DNA from: Uloborus plumipes
Taxonomy: Eukaryota > Arthropoda > Arachnida > Araneae > Uloboridae
NCBI GenBank assembly: GCA_038373865.1
Contig: JAXGGA010002348.1
Span: forward strand, 1 to 64,000
Reading direction: 5' to 3'
Length of the DNA stretch: 64,000 bases
This document shows, one piece after another, positions 36,901 through 42,951 of the stretch. The position numbers and the translations under genes are program-made. The notes under the pieces are model-generated. The model was given only the letters and a program-made list of their open reading frames with translations, did not search any database and was not told where the DNA came from. Numbering within the stretch: position 1 is the first letter of the stretch; the number at the start of each line of letters is the position of its first letter.

Positions 36901-39900
36901 CTGGAGGCAATATAGCTGTTCCTTTCTTTGACTGTTCCCTCTGGAAAAAGAGCATTAAACCTTCTTACTTTGTTATTATAGTATTATACATCAGTGATGA
37001 AAAGGTGCAAAAATACGACACCTAGATCTATACTGAAGTTGAATTTTAATCTAGATATGATGAAGGGATAAGAAAAAAAAAGAGTTATGAAAACATTATG
37101 ATAAAGTTTTGTTCAAGGGACCCTGAATGTGAAAATTCATTCAAATACTTTCTGACAATTAATAATACAGTAGAACCTCTATATATCAAACTGCCACATA
37201 TCGAGTTTTTCTATGTAATCCAACATTTAAAAATCCTCCATGTTCATTACATAGAAAAATTGCTTCCATATATCGGAAAAATCTCCATATATCGGAAAAA
37301 AATTTTGGACATAGTGGGATATCTCATTCAACTTTAGAACGTTTGCTTCACAAAAATTGAAGTCAGGAGTAAAAGGAAGCTTAGTGATTATCACTAAGTA
37401 TTCCACAAGTCATTGATGTGTTCAAGGGTGGACAAATGAATAGGAAAACTTACGAATCATAGAACAAAACAAACAAGTTGTTTTCGATCTAATATTGGTC
37501 CTGTAAAATCAAATATCTGGCTGGCTATTTCTATTTTTCTCTGATAGTTGCTCTTCATTCCCAGACATGTTAATCTTGAGTGAAAATCTAAAAGTTTTCA
37601 AGCTGACAAAAAATTAAATGCTAGAAACTTTAGAAACATTAGTTCCTGTTCCTGGACTTAAGCTAACAAAAAAAAAAAAGTTTCTTATGAAATTTTTAGA
37701 GAATTAGAAAAAGCAAATTTTATTTTATTAGCTTGTTACAAAATTGGCTACTCATCAAGACTTTTGTAGGTGTTTCTTTCCTTTTCAAAAAAAATGCAAC
37801 TATGATTATTGTAACCAACGTCTGGATAACTGTTTATTTAAAAGTAATAAACAATTTCTTTTCTAGTTCTTTTTTTAATTATGAACTACATAATCTATTA
37901 ATTTGCAAATAAATTAGAAATAGAGTTATATTAAAAAGAAAAAAACACTTTAAGTTTACTGTATTAGGAGTAATTATAATAAATTAACACAGTTTCTACA
38001 CATTGAATTATTTCCCAACATGTTGCTACTTCGATTTATGGAGGTCCGACTGTAATTATGTCATTAATAACAAAATTATATATTTCTCATAGAAATTCAT
38101 GCATATTAAATTGGGCTAAGTTTATTTAACTTCATAATAATTCATCTAATGCCTCGGAAATACATTGGTACACACCAGGGCTGCGGAGTCGGAAGAAAAA
38201 TGGTTGACTCCGACTCCAGGATTTGAAAACTTTCGACTCTGACTCCCGACTACTTTTCTTTTTATTTATTTATTTTTTTTTTTACCCAAATGTGAAGAGG
38301 GAAAAACCCTAAACAAAGGTTGAAATATTAAGTCCATTTTCAAAAGTTTCATTTTTATTTATGGTCGTAGCCAGGACTCACTTTAGTGGGGGGGGGGGTA
38401 GCAAGCTGGGGTATTCCAGTTGGAGGTCATTGTGACCTCTCAAAAAGTTCAGTTTTCTCAAGAATCCTCTCAGGTAATTTCACCATATTTACCTCAATTC
38501 TCGGAGGTCACTGTGACCTCCCAAAAAGTCAATTTTCGCCAGAGCAAAAGACAAGTGCCGCTCTTGTCATTTGACTCCGCACAAAACTAATCCTTTTCTT
38601 GTTAAATCGCCAGACTTTATTTTAACACATTGCATTTTTGCTGCAAATATTTTTTATTCACTTGTATAAGCCCAAACATAGCAATTTGTTTCCCAAAGCA
38701 GACCCGCCATTTTGAAGCTCTTTTTATTGATCCTAGATGCTTAGCATTTGGATATTGGACGCTGCAAATTTGTATCTGTTAGTTTCAAAGATATGTTTTT
38801 ACCTCTATAAAATTTCATCCAAATCGGAGGTAGTCAGAGTCGAAGTCGACATGATTTTCAGCGACTCCGACTCCTTTGGTCCAAAATCAGTCCGACTCCG
38901 ACTCCACAGCCCTGGTACACACGAAACAAATATCCCACAGATTGAAAATTTAAAATCATCAAACTTATTATGCACAAAGAACAAGAAAATTAGAGGTATA
39001 TATTCCCTCACCCCATAAAACTTACACTATTCCAAAGCCTAGCTGGGGCTCTAGTTTTGGGTTAGGCTGACATGGCCTCTTGGTAGTCCTGAAAAGGGTA
39101 CTGCCATAACCTTTTTCATTAAATAGTCAATATATACTTTTTCTTCTTTTTTTATTTAAAAAGTAAAGCTCAATACATAATTTTCCTTTCTTACTGTGAG
39201 ATCAAATTATTTTGTGCCCATGTGAAAATTGTACAAAAATAAGAGCAATTAACATATAATATTAATAACAGTTACCAACAGAAATAATAAATTTAAAAAA
39301 TAAAGCAATGTTTTTACCACCTTTGCTTGTGTTAAAGCAGCTTTTTTTAACTGCAACTGTGACTGCAACAGTTTTATTCCAGATGACCATCCAACTGAAA
39401 CGTGAATGAAAAGCATAGTAAATTATGTATACTTCAGGTTACATATGTTATACATTTGACACCCCAAGGTCCCTTGTACCAATCACAGAGCTGATTTATT
39501 GCTTTAATATGTTCCTGCAAAGAGCTTGATTCTTTTAATCCAGACAAAGAGCTGAACGACCCTTGATCCAGAACTTCTGAGATACTGATTAATGTTGGGA
39601 ATTGTGGGATTTAATATACACCAACCACAATCGGTGTAAATGGACTTTGTCAGGACTTAAGAATTGCAGTTGGCAATCAGTTACGACCCTTCAGTTCAAC
39701 CGTGTCCCCCAATGTAGATTATGCTACCTAGGCACGAATTGGGTACACACTGCAAAAAGAAGTAGTTTTCTCAAAAAAGCCACAATTTTTAGCACTTATT
39801 GCTGCTTCCGCTATTTACTTCTGCAGTATACATTAGTAATTTTCATGCATTAGCTTTTTTAGCTACTTATATATACGTGTATTTTTCATGATTCATGTAC

Positions 39901-40388
39901 TTGTAATAGGATTATTCAAAATGTGCATTAAGTATCAAGACAAAAAGAATCTTGGGAAGGTATAGGTTGAAATCATCTAAATATATTCTTCCCCACTCCC
40001 CCATCAAACTGACGGTATAAGAAAAAGAAACATAATACAGTTCTATCAACTTGTGGCATGACCTTATCAGAAAAACACCAGAAAAAAGTTGGGATAAAAA
40101 CAAAATAGAATCAGAAAAAAGTTTCAGCAACGGCAAATGCGGGAAATATTTTGACTTTAAAATATACATTGATAGTTCAAGTAAGCTTATTAGACACAAA
40201 TAGAAAAGTTGTAATTAAAAACTTAATAATGAAATCTAATGTTGTACATACTAAAGAAAGAAGAGGAAAAGATGAAAATATATCAGTTAAAAGTGTCTTA
40301 TTACGTAAAACATCTCACCTAAATCAGATTTTGAATCTCTTTGCACTTTTTCTTTGGAATCTAAGCCCAGCCCATCATATAGTGACAT
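6448..40388 (-). CDS. Splicing factor 45 (SPF45/RBM17), 10 coding exons, 432 aa
   Basis: Nuclear splicing factor; the human orthologue binds ULM motifs of SF3B1, U2AF65 and SF1 through its C-terminal UHM and acts in 3' splice-site use. Exons from 5' to 3': 40319-40388, 39321-39394, 36830-36940, 25502-25758, 19147-19262, 17222-17321, 14715-14866, 12453-12595, 6677-6854, 6448-6545. Phases join without error to 1299 nt including TGA. The protein starts MSLYDGLGLDSK (human MSLYDDLGVETSDSK). It has a KLLQSQLQ-KKAALTQAK block (about 33-48), EYDP-WPNDYEK (about 104), an Arg/Asp dipeptide-rich tract (about 115-185), a G-patch (about 243-288, GFKEGQGLGKKEQG) and a UHM (about 334-425) with R408-Y409-F410. 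Human SPF45 is 401 aa. Intron 7 uses a GC donor. An acceptor-like TTTTAG two bases before ATG suggests a spliced 5' UTR. Confidence 0.96.
6677..6854 (-). CDS. RBM17 coding exon 9 (UHM core)
   Basis: 178 nt, residues 342-400. NMVGPGEVDEELEPETKEE aligns almost residue for residue with human NMVGAGEVDEDLEVETKEE and gives the acidic helix of the UHM; FEIPGG and RIFIEFKRLESAIK follow. Acceptor TGACAG, donor AAAG|GTTTGT. Confidence 0.96.
7010..7955 (-). pseudogene. mariner-type transposase relic
   Basis: On the minus strand, broken frames read SSTLRWHKTFKEGSQNAEES (about 7830-7750, mariner helix-turn-helix end, compare RWHKRFKEGRESVEDD) and FLLHHNNARP...SHSPYSSSLAKCDFRLF (about 7590-7460, compare LLHHDNA...PYSPDLAPCDFWLF). 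The catalytic Asp of the LLHHDN motif is Asn and the Asp of PYSPDLAPCD is Ser. Several stops and frameshifts are present. GGGGCAGTCAATAAGTAAT near 7012 and ACTGACTGCCTCTGG near 7943 may be the decayed TIRs. Boundaries are approximate. Confidence 0.7.
8211..8394. mobile_element. hAT-type MITE, 184 bp
   Basis: Ends CAGTGGCGTACATAG and CTATGTACGCTACTG are inverted with one mismatch. The flanks GAAAAGGG and GAAAGGGG look like an 8-bp target-site duplication with one change. The interior is G/C homopolymer-rich and non-coding. Confidence 0.8.
9191..10738. mobile_element. Element with about 230-bp inverted arms and transposase-like relic
   Basis: The left arm (about 9191-9421) and right arm (about 10508-10738) are roughly 85-90% identical in inverted orientation, sharing GTTGCCCCTACCTACCCACA and AATCAGAAATTGTTTAGGTG. 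Between them, minus-strand frames 10156-9893 (KAIGCDGTSVNTGKSNGAIRL) and 9803-9564 (HVLPEVDIKGFNQKYLW, ERNPARFSHARWLLYN) resemble an uncharacterised protein family expanded in arthropod genomes. A plus-strand frame at about 9411-9590 (ARWQTVLRLYIATSDP, FTIKVYALCYFTIESQ) looks like the next part of the same protein, so that segment is inverted. No intact protein remains. Confidence 0.65.
12453..12595 (-). CDS. RBM17 coding exon 8
   Basis: 143 nt, residues 294-341. It starts with a Pro-rich linker (FQLPPPPPYQPSPNSP) and ends KCPSKVVLLR, the beginning of the UHM (human KCPTKVVLLR). Acceptor TTTTAG, donor CGA|GTAAGT. Confidence 0.94.
12596..14714. other. RBM17 intron 7 (GC-AG)
   Basis: 2.1 kb. 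The donor is GC and the acceptor is TTTTAG. Most of it is the 1.6-kb TIR element at 12900-14514; the remaining flanks show nothing recognisable. Confidence 0.85.
12900..14514. mobile_element. TIR element with recurring GTTACCGATCTGA motif
   Basis: Ends TGAGCCAATATTTAGAAAAG and its inverted partner (TGAGCAAATATTTAGAAAAG on the other strand) match over about 34 bp with one mismatch. Inside, seven same-strand copies of GTTAC(C/A)(G/A)(A/C)TCTGA occur at 13077, 13095, 13760, 13775, 13931, 14121 and 14319. TTGGGACACG also occurs twice (near 14143 and 14311). No credible transposase ORF and no clear TSD were found, so the superfamily is unknown. Confidence 0.7.
14715..14866 (-). CDS. RBM17 coding exon 7 (G-patch)
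   Basis: 152 nt, residues 243-293, holding the G-patch: KYGFKEGQGLGKKEQGMS then VEKTSKRGGKII. The acceptor is ACTAG. The only donor that keeps the frame into exon 8 is AGAG|GCAAGT, a GC donor. Using the GT four bases further on gives a stop two codons into exon 8. Confidence 0.94.
15372..15665. mobile_element. hAT-type MITE, 294 bp
   Basis: Flanked on both sides by the identical 8-mer TTATCTAC. The ends CAAGGGCAGAC and (reverse complement of the right end) CTAGGGCGGAT are imperfect inverted repeats, and GGGAGGGGCGATTG occurs near both ends. It is non-coding. Confidence 0.85.
16391..17216. repeat. Interspersed repeat abutting exon 6 donor
   Basis: It starts TATACTAGCTGCCAGGGCAGC and contains CTTCGCCTGGCGTTGCACGG and GGGCGCTTCGCCCC. 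Two versions of its other end occur, AGATACTCAGTTTTTAATATAAGTAGAT (to about 16810) and the same with one change at 17190-17216, indicating a partial duplication or two nested copies. The type is unresolved. Confidence 0.55.
17222..17321 (-). CDS. RBM17 coding exon 6
   Basis: 100 nt, encoding QNAGAAIAPPPSLMESTDRK, which aligns with human GGAAIAPPTSLVEKDKE. Acceptor TTTTAG, donor GG|GTAATA. A repeat insertion abuts the donor at about intron position +6. Confidence 0.92.
17322..19146. other. RBM17 intron 5
   Basis: 1.8 kb. It contains G-rich sequence near 18040-18190 bounded by CAGGTCTTTCCAG and an inverted GGCCTGTCATT-like end (possible MITE), a TA microsatellite (18949-18975), and otherwise nothing recognisable. 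The 115-residue frame at 17659-18006 is low-complexity and has no family resemblance. Confidence 0.6.
18949..18975. repeat. (TA)n microsatellite
   Basis: An uninterrupted AT alternation of about 27 bp. Confidence 0.95.
19147..19262 (-). CDS. RBM17 coding exon 5
   Basis: 116 nt, residues about 171-209, continuing the charged region (YNRRDRYDRGNRDFDRGG) and an acidic block EDEYEEDRPRR. Acceptor TTTCAG, donor AG|GTAAGT. Phase matches both neighbours. Confidence 0.92.
20721..21010 (-). pseudogene. Inverted copy of the same ORF's C-terminus
   Basis: The minus strand encodes MQDSRFVPQMTRMEPAPQAI, then ELVKCSWKKSKCSALLCKCK and CTD/STDMCECLDVD, matching the right-hand ORF with substitutions (CSCRK to CSWKK, CTDM to STDM). 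It lies in the left arm of the foldback and lacks everything upstream. Confidence 0.75.
21078..21779 (+). pseudogene. Mobile-element ORF, C-terminal part (Cys-rich)
   Basis: An open frame of about 234 codons from 21078 to TAA at 21777-21779; the frame upstream is closed by TAA at 21075. It reads FPGFHALTGCYTTGAFAGKGK, then EKFVC-like EQFVCKLY, a conserved middle, and APQAILELVKCSCRKSKCSA with C.CKCRRHRFPCTDMCEC. This order (FHALTGCDT, LP/MPPAQSALR, AP.A.LEL..C.C...C...C.C) is a widely dispersed uncharacterised family in arthropods and cnidarians, likely transposon-borne. The N-terminal part is missing, so this is a remnant although its frame is intact. Confidence 0.7.
21931..21984. repeat. 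(AAT)n / (AAAT)n simple repeat
   Basis: About 30 bp of AAT units followed by AAAT units, in the right arm of the foldback. Confidence 0.95.
23483..23504. repeat. Perfect short palindrome
   Basis: TCAAGACGGA, AA, TCCGTCTTGA: a 10-bp stem with a 2-nt centre. It sits in a minus-strand frame (23610-23377) that contains a non-repetitive stretch FRLDEIAETELAAERKF. I do not recognise that frame. Confidence 0.7.
25502..25758 (-). CDS. RBM17 coding exon 4 (Arg/Asp repeat)
   Basis: 257 nt, residues 86 to about 170. It begins ENKNNTTLLGGDW, then EYDPVWPNDYEKIMR, aligning with human EYDPMFPNDYEKVVK. The second half is a low-complexity RDRDRERDRDRDRD-type tract longer and purer than the Arg/Glu region of the human protein. 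The complementary strand is open but is only a Ser/Leu-rich shadow. Acceptor TTATAG, donor AG|GTTTGT. Confidence 0.94.
28126..28424. mobile_element. hAT-type MITE, 299 bp, third nesting level
   Basis: Flanked by identical 8-mers CGTCCTTT (28118-28125 and 28425-28432). The ends are CAGGAGCGC and GCGCTCCTG, perfect inverted repeats. The interior carries two imperfect AGGTCACTGTGACCT-type palindromes. Confidence 0.93.
28154..28195. promoter_or_regulatory. Two AGGTCAnnnTGACCT-like palindromes in a MITE
   Basis: AGGTCACTGTGACTC at 28154-28168 and TGGTCACTGTGACCT at 28181-28195. Each differs slightly from the consensus inverted repeat of nuclear-receptor half-sites spaced by 3. Whether any receptor binds is unknown. 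Confidence 0.35.
30700..30732. repeat. (AAAT)n microsatellite
   Basis: About eight AAAT units. Confidence 0.95.
30890..32070 (+). mobile_element. Non-autonomous Helitron
   Basis: The 5' end is A|TCTATATACATAAATGAC and the 3' end is a GC-rich hairpin GCCGGGTACCCGGC immediately followed by TAG and a T, giving CTAG|T. This is the canonical Helitron layout: 5' TC, 3' hairpin then CTRR, insertion between A and T, no TSD. A sub-terminal segment CATTTATGTATATAGATG near 31963 is an inverted copy of the 5' tip. It holds no Rep/helicase coding. A hAT MITE is inserted within it. Confidence 0.85.
31149..31634. mobile_element. hAT-type MITE, 486 bp, inside the Helitron
   Basis: The ends CAGGGGTGCCCA and TGGGCACCCCTG are perfect inverted repeats, and both flanks are the identical 8-mer ATATTAAT (31141-31148, 31635-31642). 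The interior is extremely A/T-rich with GTTGCGCCA-like and G-run segments near the ends. Confidence 0.95.
32150..32420 (-). pseudogene. Transposase C-terminal relic (Tc1/mariner-like)
   Basis: The minus strand reads FQNPYSLDLNPCDFLWGYI, comparable with the RSPDLNPCDFFLWGYLK motif of mariner-related transposases, followed by an in-frame stop. Little else is preserved. Confidence 0.5.
33008..33540 (-). repeat. Degenerate tandem repeat, reverse orientation of 4080-4720
   Basis: Two units, about 33008-33130 and 33340-33540, share AAATCCGATTCCTGTAGCGG or its decayed form, GATGCA.AGAGATTGCAGTTTTCA and AACTGTAAATAAA. The block matches the 4.1-4.7 kb segment on the opposite strand. Confidence 0.6.
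34347..35946. repeat. Foldback with about 600-bp arms
   Basis: The left arm 34347-34955 and right arm 35340-35946 are inverted copies (for example ACAATGTCCATCAAGTACTT on one strand, CATCCACCCAGCC/GGCTGGGTGGATG at the outer tips). The loop is about 385 bp. Neither arm is coding. It is nested in the 3.6-kb hAT element. Confidence 0.85.
36830..36940 (-). CDS. RBM17 coding exon 3
   Basis: 111 nt, residues 49-85, with ILPPVVDLKSRK (human VLAPVIDLKRGG). Acceptor TTCCAG, donor AAG|GTTTGT. It is followed by an 11-kb intron full of nested transposons. Confidence 0.94.
37168..38052. mobile_element. pogo/Tigger-like non-autonomous element
   Basis: The left end is CAGTAGAACCTCTATATATC and the right end, read inversely, is CAGTCGGACCTCCATAAATC. 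TA flanks both ends. Tips of the form CAGTNGRACCTC with TA duplication are typical of pogo/Tigger elements. Length is 885 bp and no transposase is recognised. Confidence 0.75.
38176..38914. mobile_element. hAT-type element, 739 bp
   Basis: Flanked by identical 8-mers GTACACAC (38168-38175, 38915-38922). The ends CAGGGCTGCGGAGTCGG and its inverted partner (CAGGGCTGTGGAGTCGG) continue as GACTCCGACTC-rich arms. A G-run and two AGGTCAnnnTGACCT palindromes lie inside, probably in a further nested element at about 38365-38580. Confidence 0.93.
38424..38519. promoter_or_regulatory. Two perfect AGGTCAnnnTGACCT palindromes in a hAT element
   Basis: AGGTCATTGTGACCT at 38424-38438 and AGGTCACTGTGACCT at 38505-38519. 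Both half-sites are perfect in both. This is the consensus of a nuclear-receptor inverted repeat with 3-bp spacing; function here is unproven. Confidence 0.4.
39321..39394 (-). CDS. RBM17 coding exon 2
   Basis: 74 nt, residues 24-48, containing KLLQSQLQLKKAALTQAK, nearly identical to vertebrate SPF45. Acceptor TTTCAG, donor AAG|GTGGTA. Confidence 0.95.
39395..40318. other. RBM17 intron 1
   Basis: 0.9 kb. No mobile element with defined ends and no gene seen. The 39602-39853 and 39912-40199 open frames have no family resemblance. Confidence 0.6.
40319..40388 (-). CDS. RBM17 coding exon 1
   Basis: Encodes residues 1-23 plus one base, beginning MSLYDGLGLD. The ATG (40388-40386) matches the family N-terminus. 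The donor is AG|GTGAGA. The sequence just upstream reads GATTTTAGCT-ATG, so this exon may begin at 40390 after a 5' UTR intron. Confidence 0.93.
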
Positions 40389-40390
40389 AG

Positions 40391-42805
40391 CTAAAATCAA
40401 AAAGATATATTTTTAAACATAGAAATTATGCCTATTTTAAATGAAAAAATAAATAAAAATTTATGGATAACAGTTCTCTTATTAGAAAAAACTTTGGGAG
40501 AAATCAAATCCTATGGATCAAACCACAAAAATAAATGAAAGAAAAAGAAAATCAGGACAATTGCTGGGGTTTAATGCATTTTTGTCCGGGTCCTATTTTT
40601 AGAATTTTGTGAAAATTGATAAGGAGATTTATAAAATTAATTTTATCGAAAACTGAGCACCTCTTTTGACAAAATGTTCATAATTCTATAGAAATATACA
40701 ATAGAAAACTATCAGCTTAAAATAGATAATAGGTATTTAATCAGTAGTGCAGCCGGATTTATTTTCTGGAGGGGTTTACGGCCACAAGAAAAAAGAAAAA
40801 AATTTCCGACGACAGCAGAAGGTCTAAATACTATTTTGTACAACAGTGAGTATAAAAAGGGAGATTGAGAAAAATATGGAAATGAATCATGGTAAGTCAT
40901 GAAGGCTTTTGTATCCGGCTTATGAGCTGTCATCCAGCTATAAGATTTTTAATTATTTTTTGGGGGTCTTACGTTTTTTCTCCATTGCAGTACAGATTTG
41001 CCGTTTTTTTTTCTTTTCTTTGCAGTTGTTATTTCTATGCACATTTAGTTATTTAAAGATGCCAAATTAACCGACAAATCTGTAGCTGTGGTAGTTAATA
41101 CGTAAGTGCCTTTCGGGTGGAAAAAATACTGGATAGAAAATCCAGCTGAACACTGAAATAATCAAATGATTAAAACAACTTTAAAAATAATAATTCTAAT
41201 ACACATTTAACTTCACTCATAGTACAACTTTAAAAATATGTTTTTGATTCAAAATCAACTTCAAAAATTAGCACTGGCATTTATGAAACCCTTGAATATT
41301 ACTATTTCTTGCGCTATTTATTCCGCTTTCACTTTAATATTACTATTCTAGAAATTGGTATGGTCCATTATGCTTTCATTATCAGAAATGCTTGAGCTTT
41401 ATTACTTATGTTTCGGATTCAATAGATTTCGCATTACGAGAAAATTAAAGTGATCACTTTAACAGCATGACGAAAATTCACACCAGAATATATGAAGTGA
41501 AACATGTTTTGACACAACAATAAATTGTCGAGAGCCATGAAGCTGCTAATAAACATTAACAGCAGAATTGTCTTTTGAAAACTTGGAAATGATATATTTT
41601 TTGCTGACAACAATCTTTTTCTCTACCTTATTTAACTTTTCTTGACTTCTTTTCTCAATATTTGTCGTTTACAATGCTTTTGTAAACAAGTTGCGGCTGC
41701 TGCTTTCATTGAGATTGTCGGTTACAGTTGCTTAACAGTCAATTTTAACCTCGCAATTAAAAAACTAATTTCTAAAAAACGGGACTTTAAATATTGATAT
41801 TTGTTATATGATCAGCTTTCTACTTTGCTCAGCTCAATTATTTTCAATAAATGCATTATTTAAACGATTAAAGGCTAAAAAATTCTCCAATAATCATCAT
41901 CGTTACTAAAAGTCACGTGATATTTGAATGCCGATAGCGGTTACGATTTCGTAGCGTCGGCTAAACTCATTAGTTTACTTTAAATTGTTTTTATATTGCA
42001 GTCACATATATATGAAATGCTACCAAATATTGACACTTATTTAAAGCGATTTCTGTAAAGAGAGTAAACAAAGTTTGTTTTTCGTAACTGAGCTGCCATT
42101 AATGAAAACATTGACCAATATGATTCCTTTCACTCATGAATTTTGTAAACAGCATTGTCTTGTGAACCGTTAACTTTTTAATGTTATAAACATTTTTTTT
42201 GTTGGGATTCATGATTTTTTATGAGCTTATGAAAATTCAGGTAAAATAAAGTAATTGTATTCTTCTAATTAAATGTAAGATGTCGATTGTGTTTTATGCA
42301 TTAAACGATTTTGACATTTCTTGGAATTGGCATTTTGAAATTTGTTTATGTGTATCTTACGAATTTTTCGTCATAGTTAAAAGTAATTCGCTATCTACAA
42401 TTATGTCTGAACTTTTACATTTAGTGGTCAGACCTGAATATATATTATTGATTCATTTGATTTATATATTTTTTATACAAATTTATTTAATGGATTCATT
42501 TTTATACCATAGTTTCTGATCATGTTTTGATGCACTTTGGATAGTAAACTTTTTTTAACAGGTTTTTGCGGCAGCCTTACAATTTGCCATTAACAATTAA
42601 AATATCTGTTGTGTTTTTTTTTAGTTTCTTGCGAAATATTTCTGTGTGTGGCAAAGGAGATGCATAAAACAATGATTTTTTACATTGAGAGTGAAATGTC
42701 AAAATGTCATTCCATAATAAGAATTTTTCGTTTAAAGTTTTTAAATGTGATAAACATTCAAAAACTGAGTGAATATTTGTTATTAAATATTGATTTATGT
42801 TACAG
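40391..42805. promoter_or_regulatory. Head-to-head intergenic region (probable divergent promoters)
   Basis: The start codons of RBM17 (minus) and the BMI1-like gene (plus) face away from each other across 2.45 kb. The most CG-containing part is about 41900-41970, with a CACGTG E-box (41912-41920 area) and GCGG/CGTCGG words. 5' UTR exons and start sites cannot be placed from sequence alone. No mobile element with clear ends was seen here. Confidence 0.4.
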
Positions 42806-42839
42806 ATGTGCAAGCCTGCAGAGGTTGATTATTTTCGCT

Positions 42840-42951
42840 ATGCAAAACTCAGGAAAAATTAAAATAGCTGATTTGAATAAACTCTTGACCTGCAAGCTAT
42901 GCAAAGGATACTACATTGATGCAACCACAATTGTGGAGTGCCTGCATTCCT
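42840..42951 (+). CDS. BMI1-like coding exon 1
   Basis: Residues 1-37, [20 protein letters not shown] onward to VECLHS. The start is chosen because the following residues align with BMI1 from its Met. An acceptor TTACAG at 42800-42805 suggests this exon begins with 34 nt of 5' UTR at 42806. Donor T|GTAAGT. Confidence 0.93.

Larger units (their letters stand above)
36941..39320. other. RBM17 intron 2
   Basis: 2.4 kb with a pogo-like MITE (37168-38052) and a hAT element (38176-38914). The segment 38923-39320 shows nothing recognisable. Confidence 0.85.
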
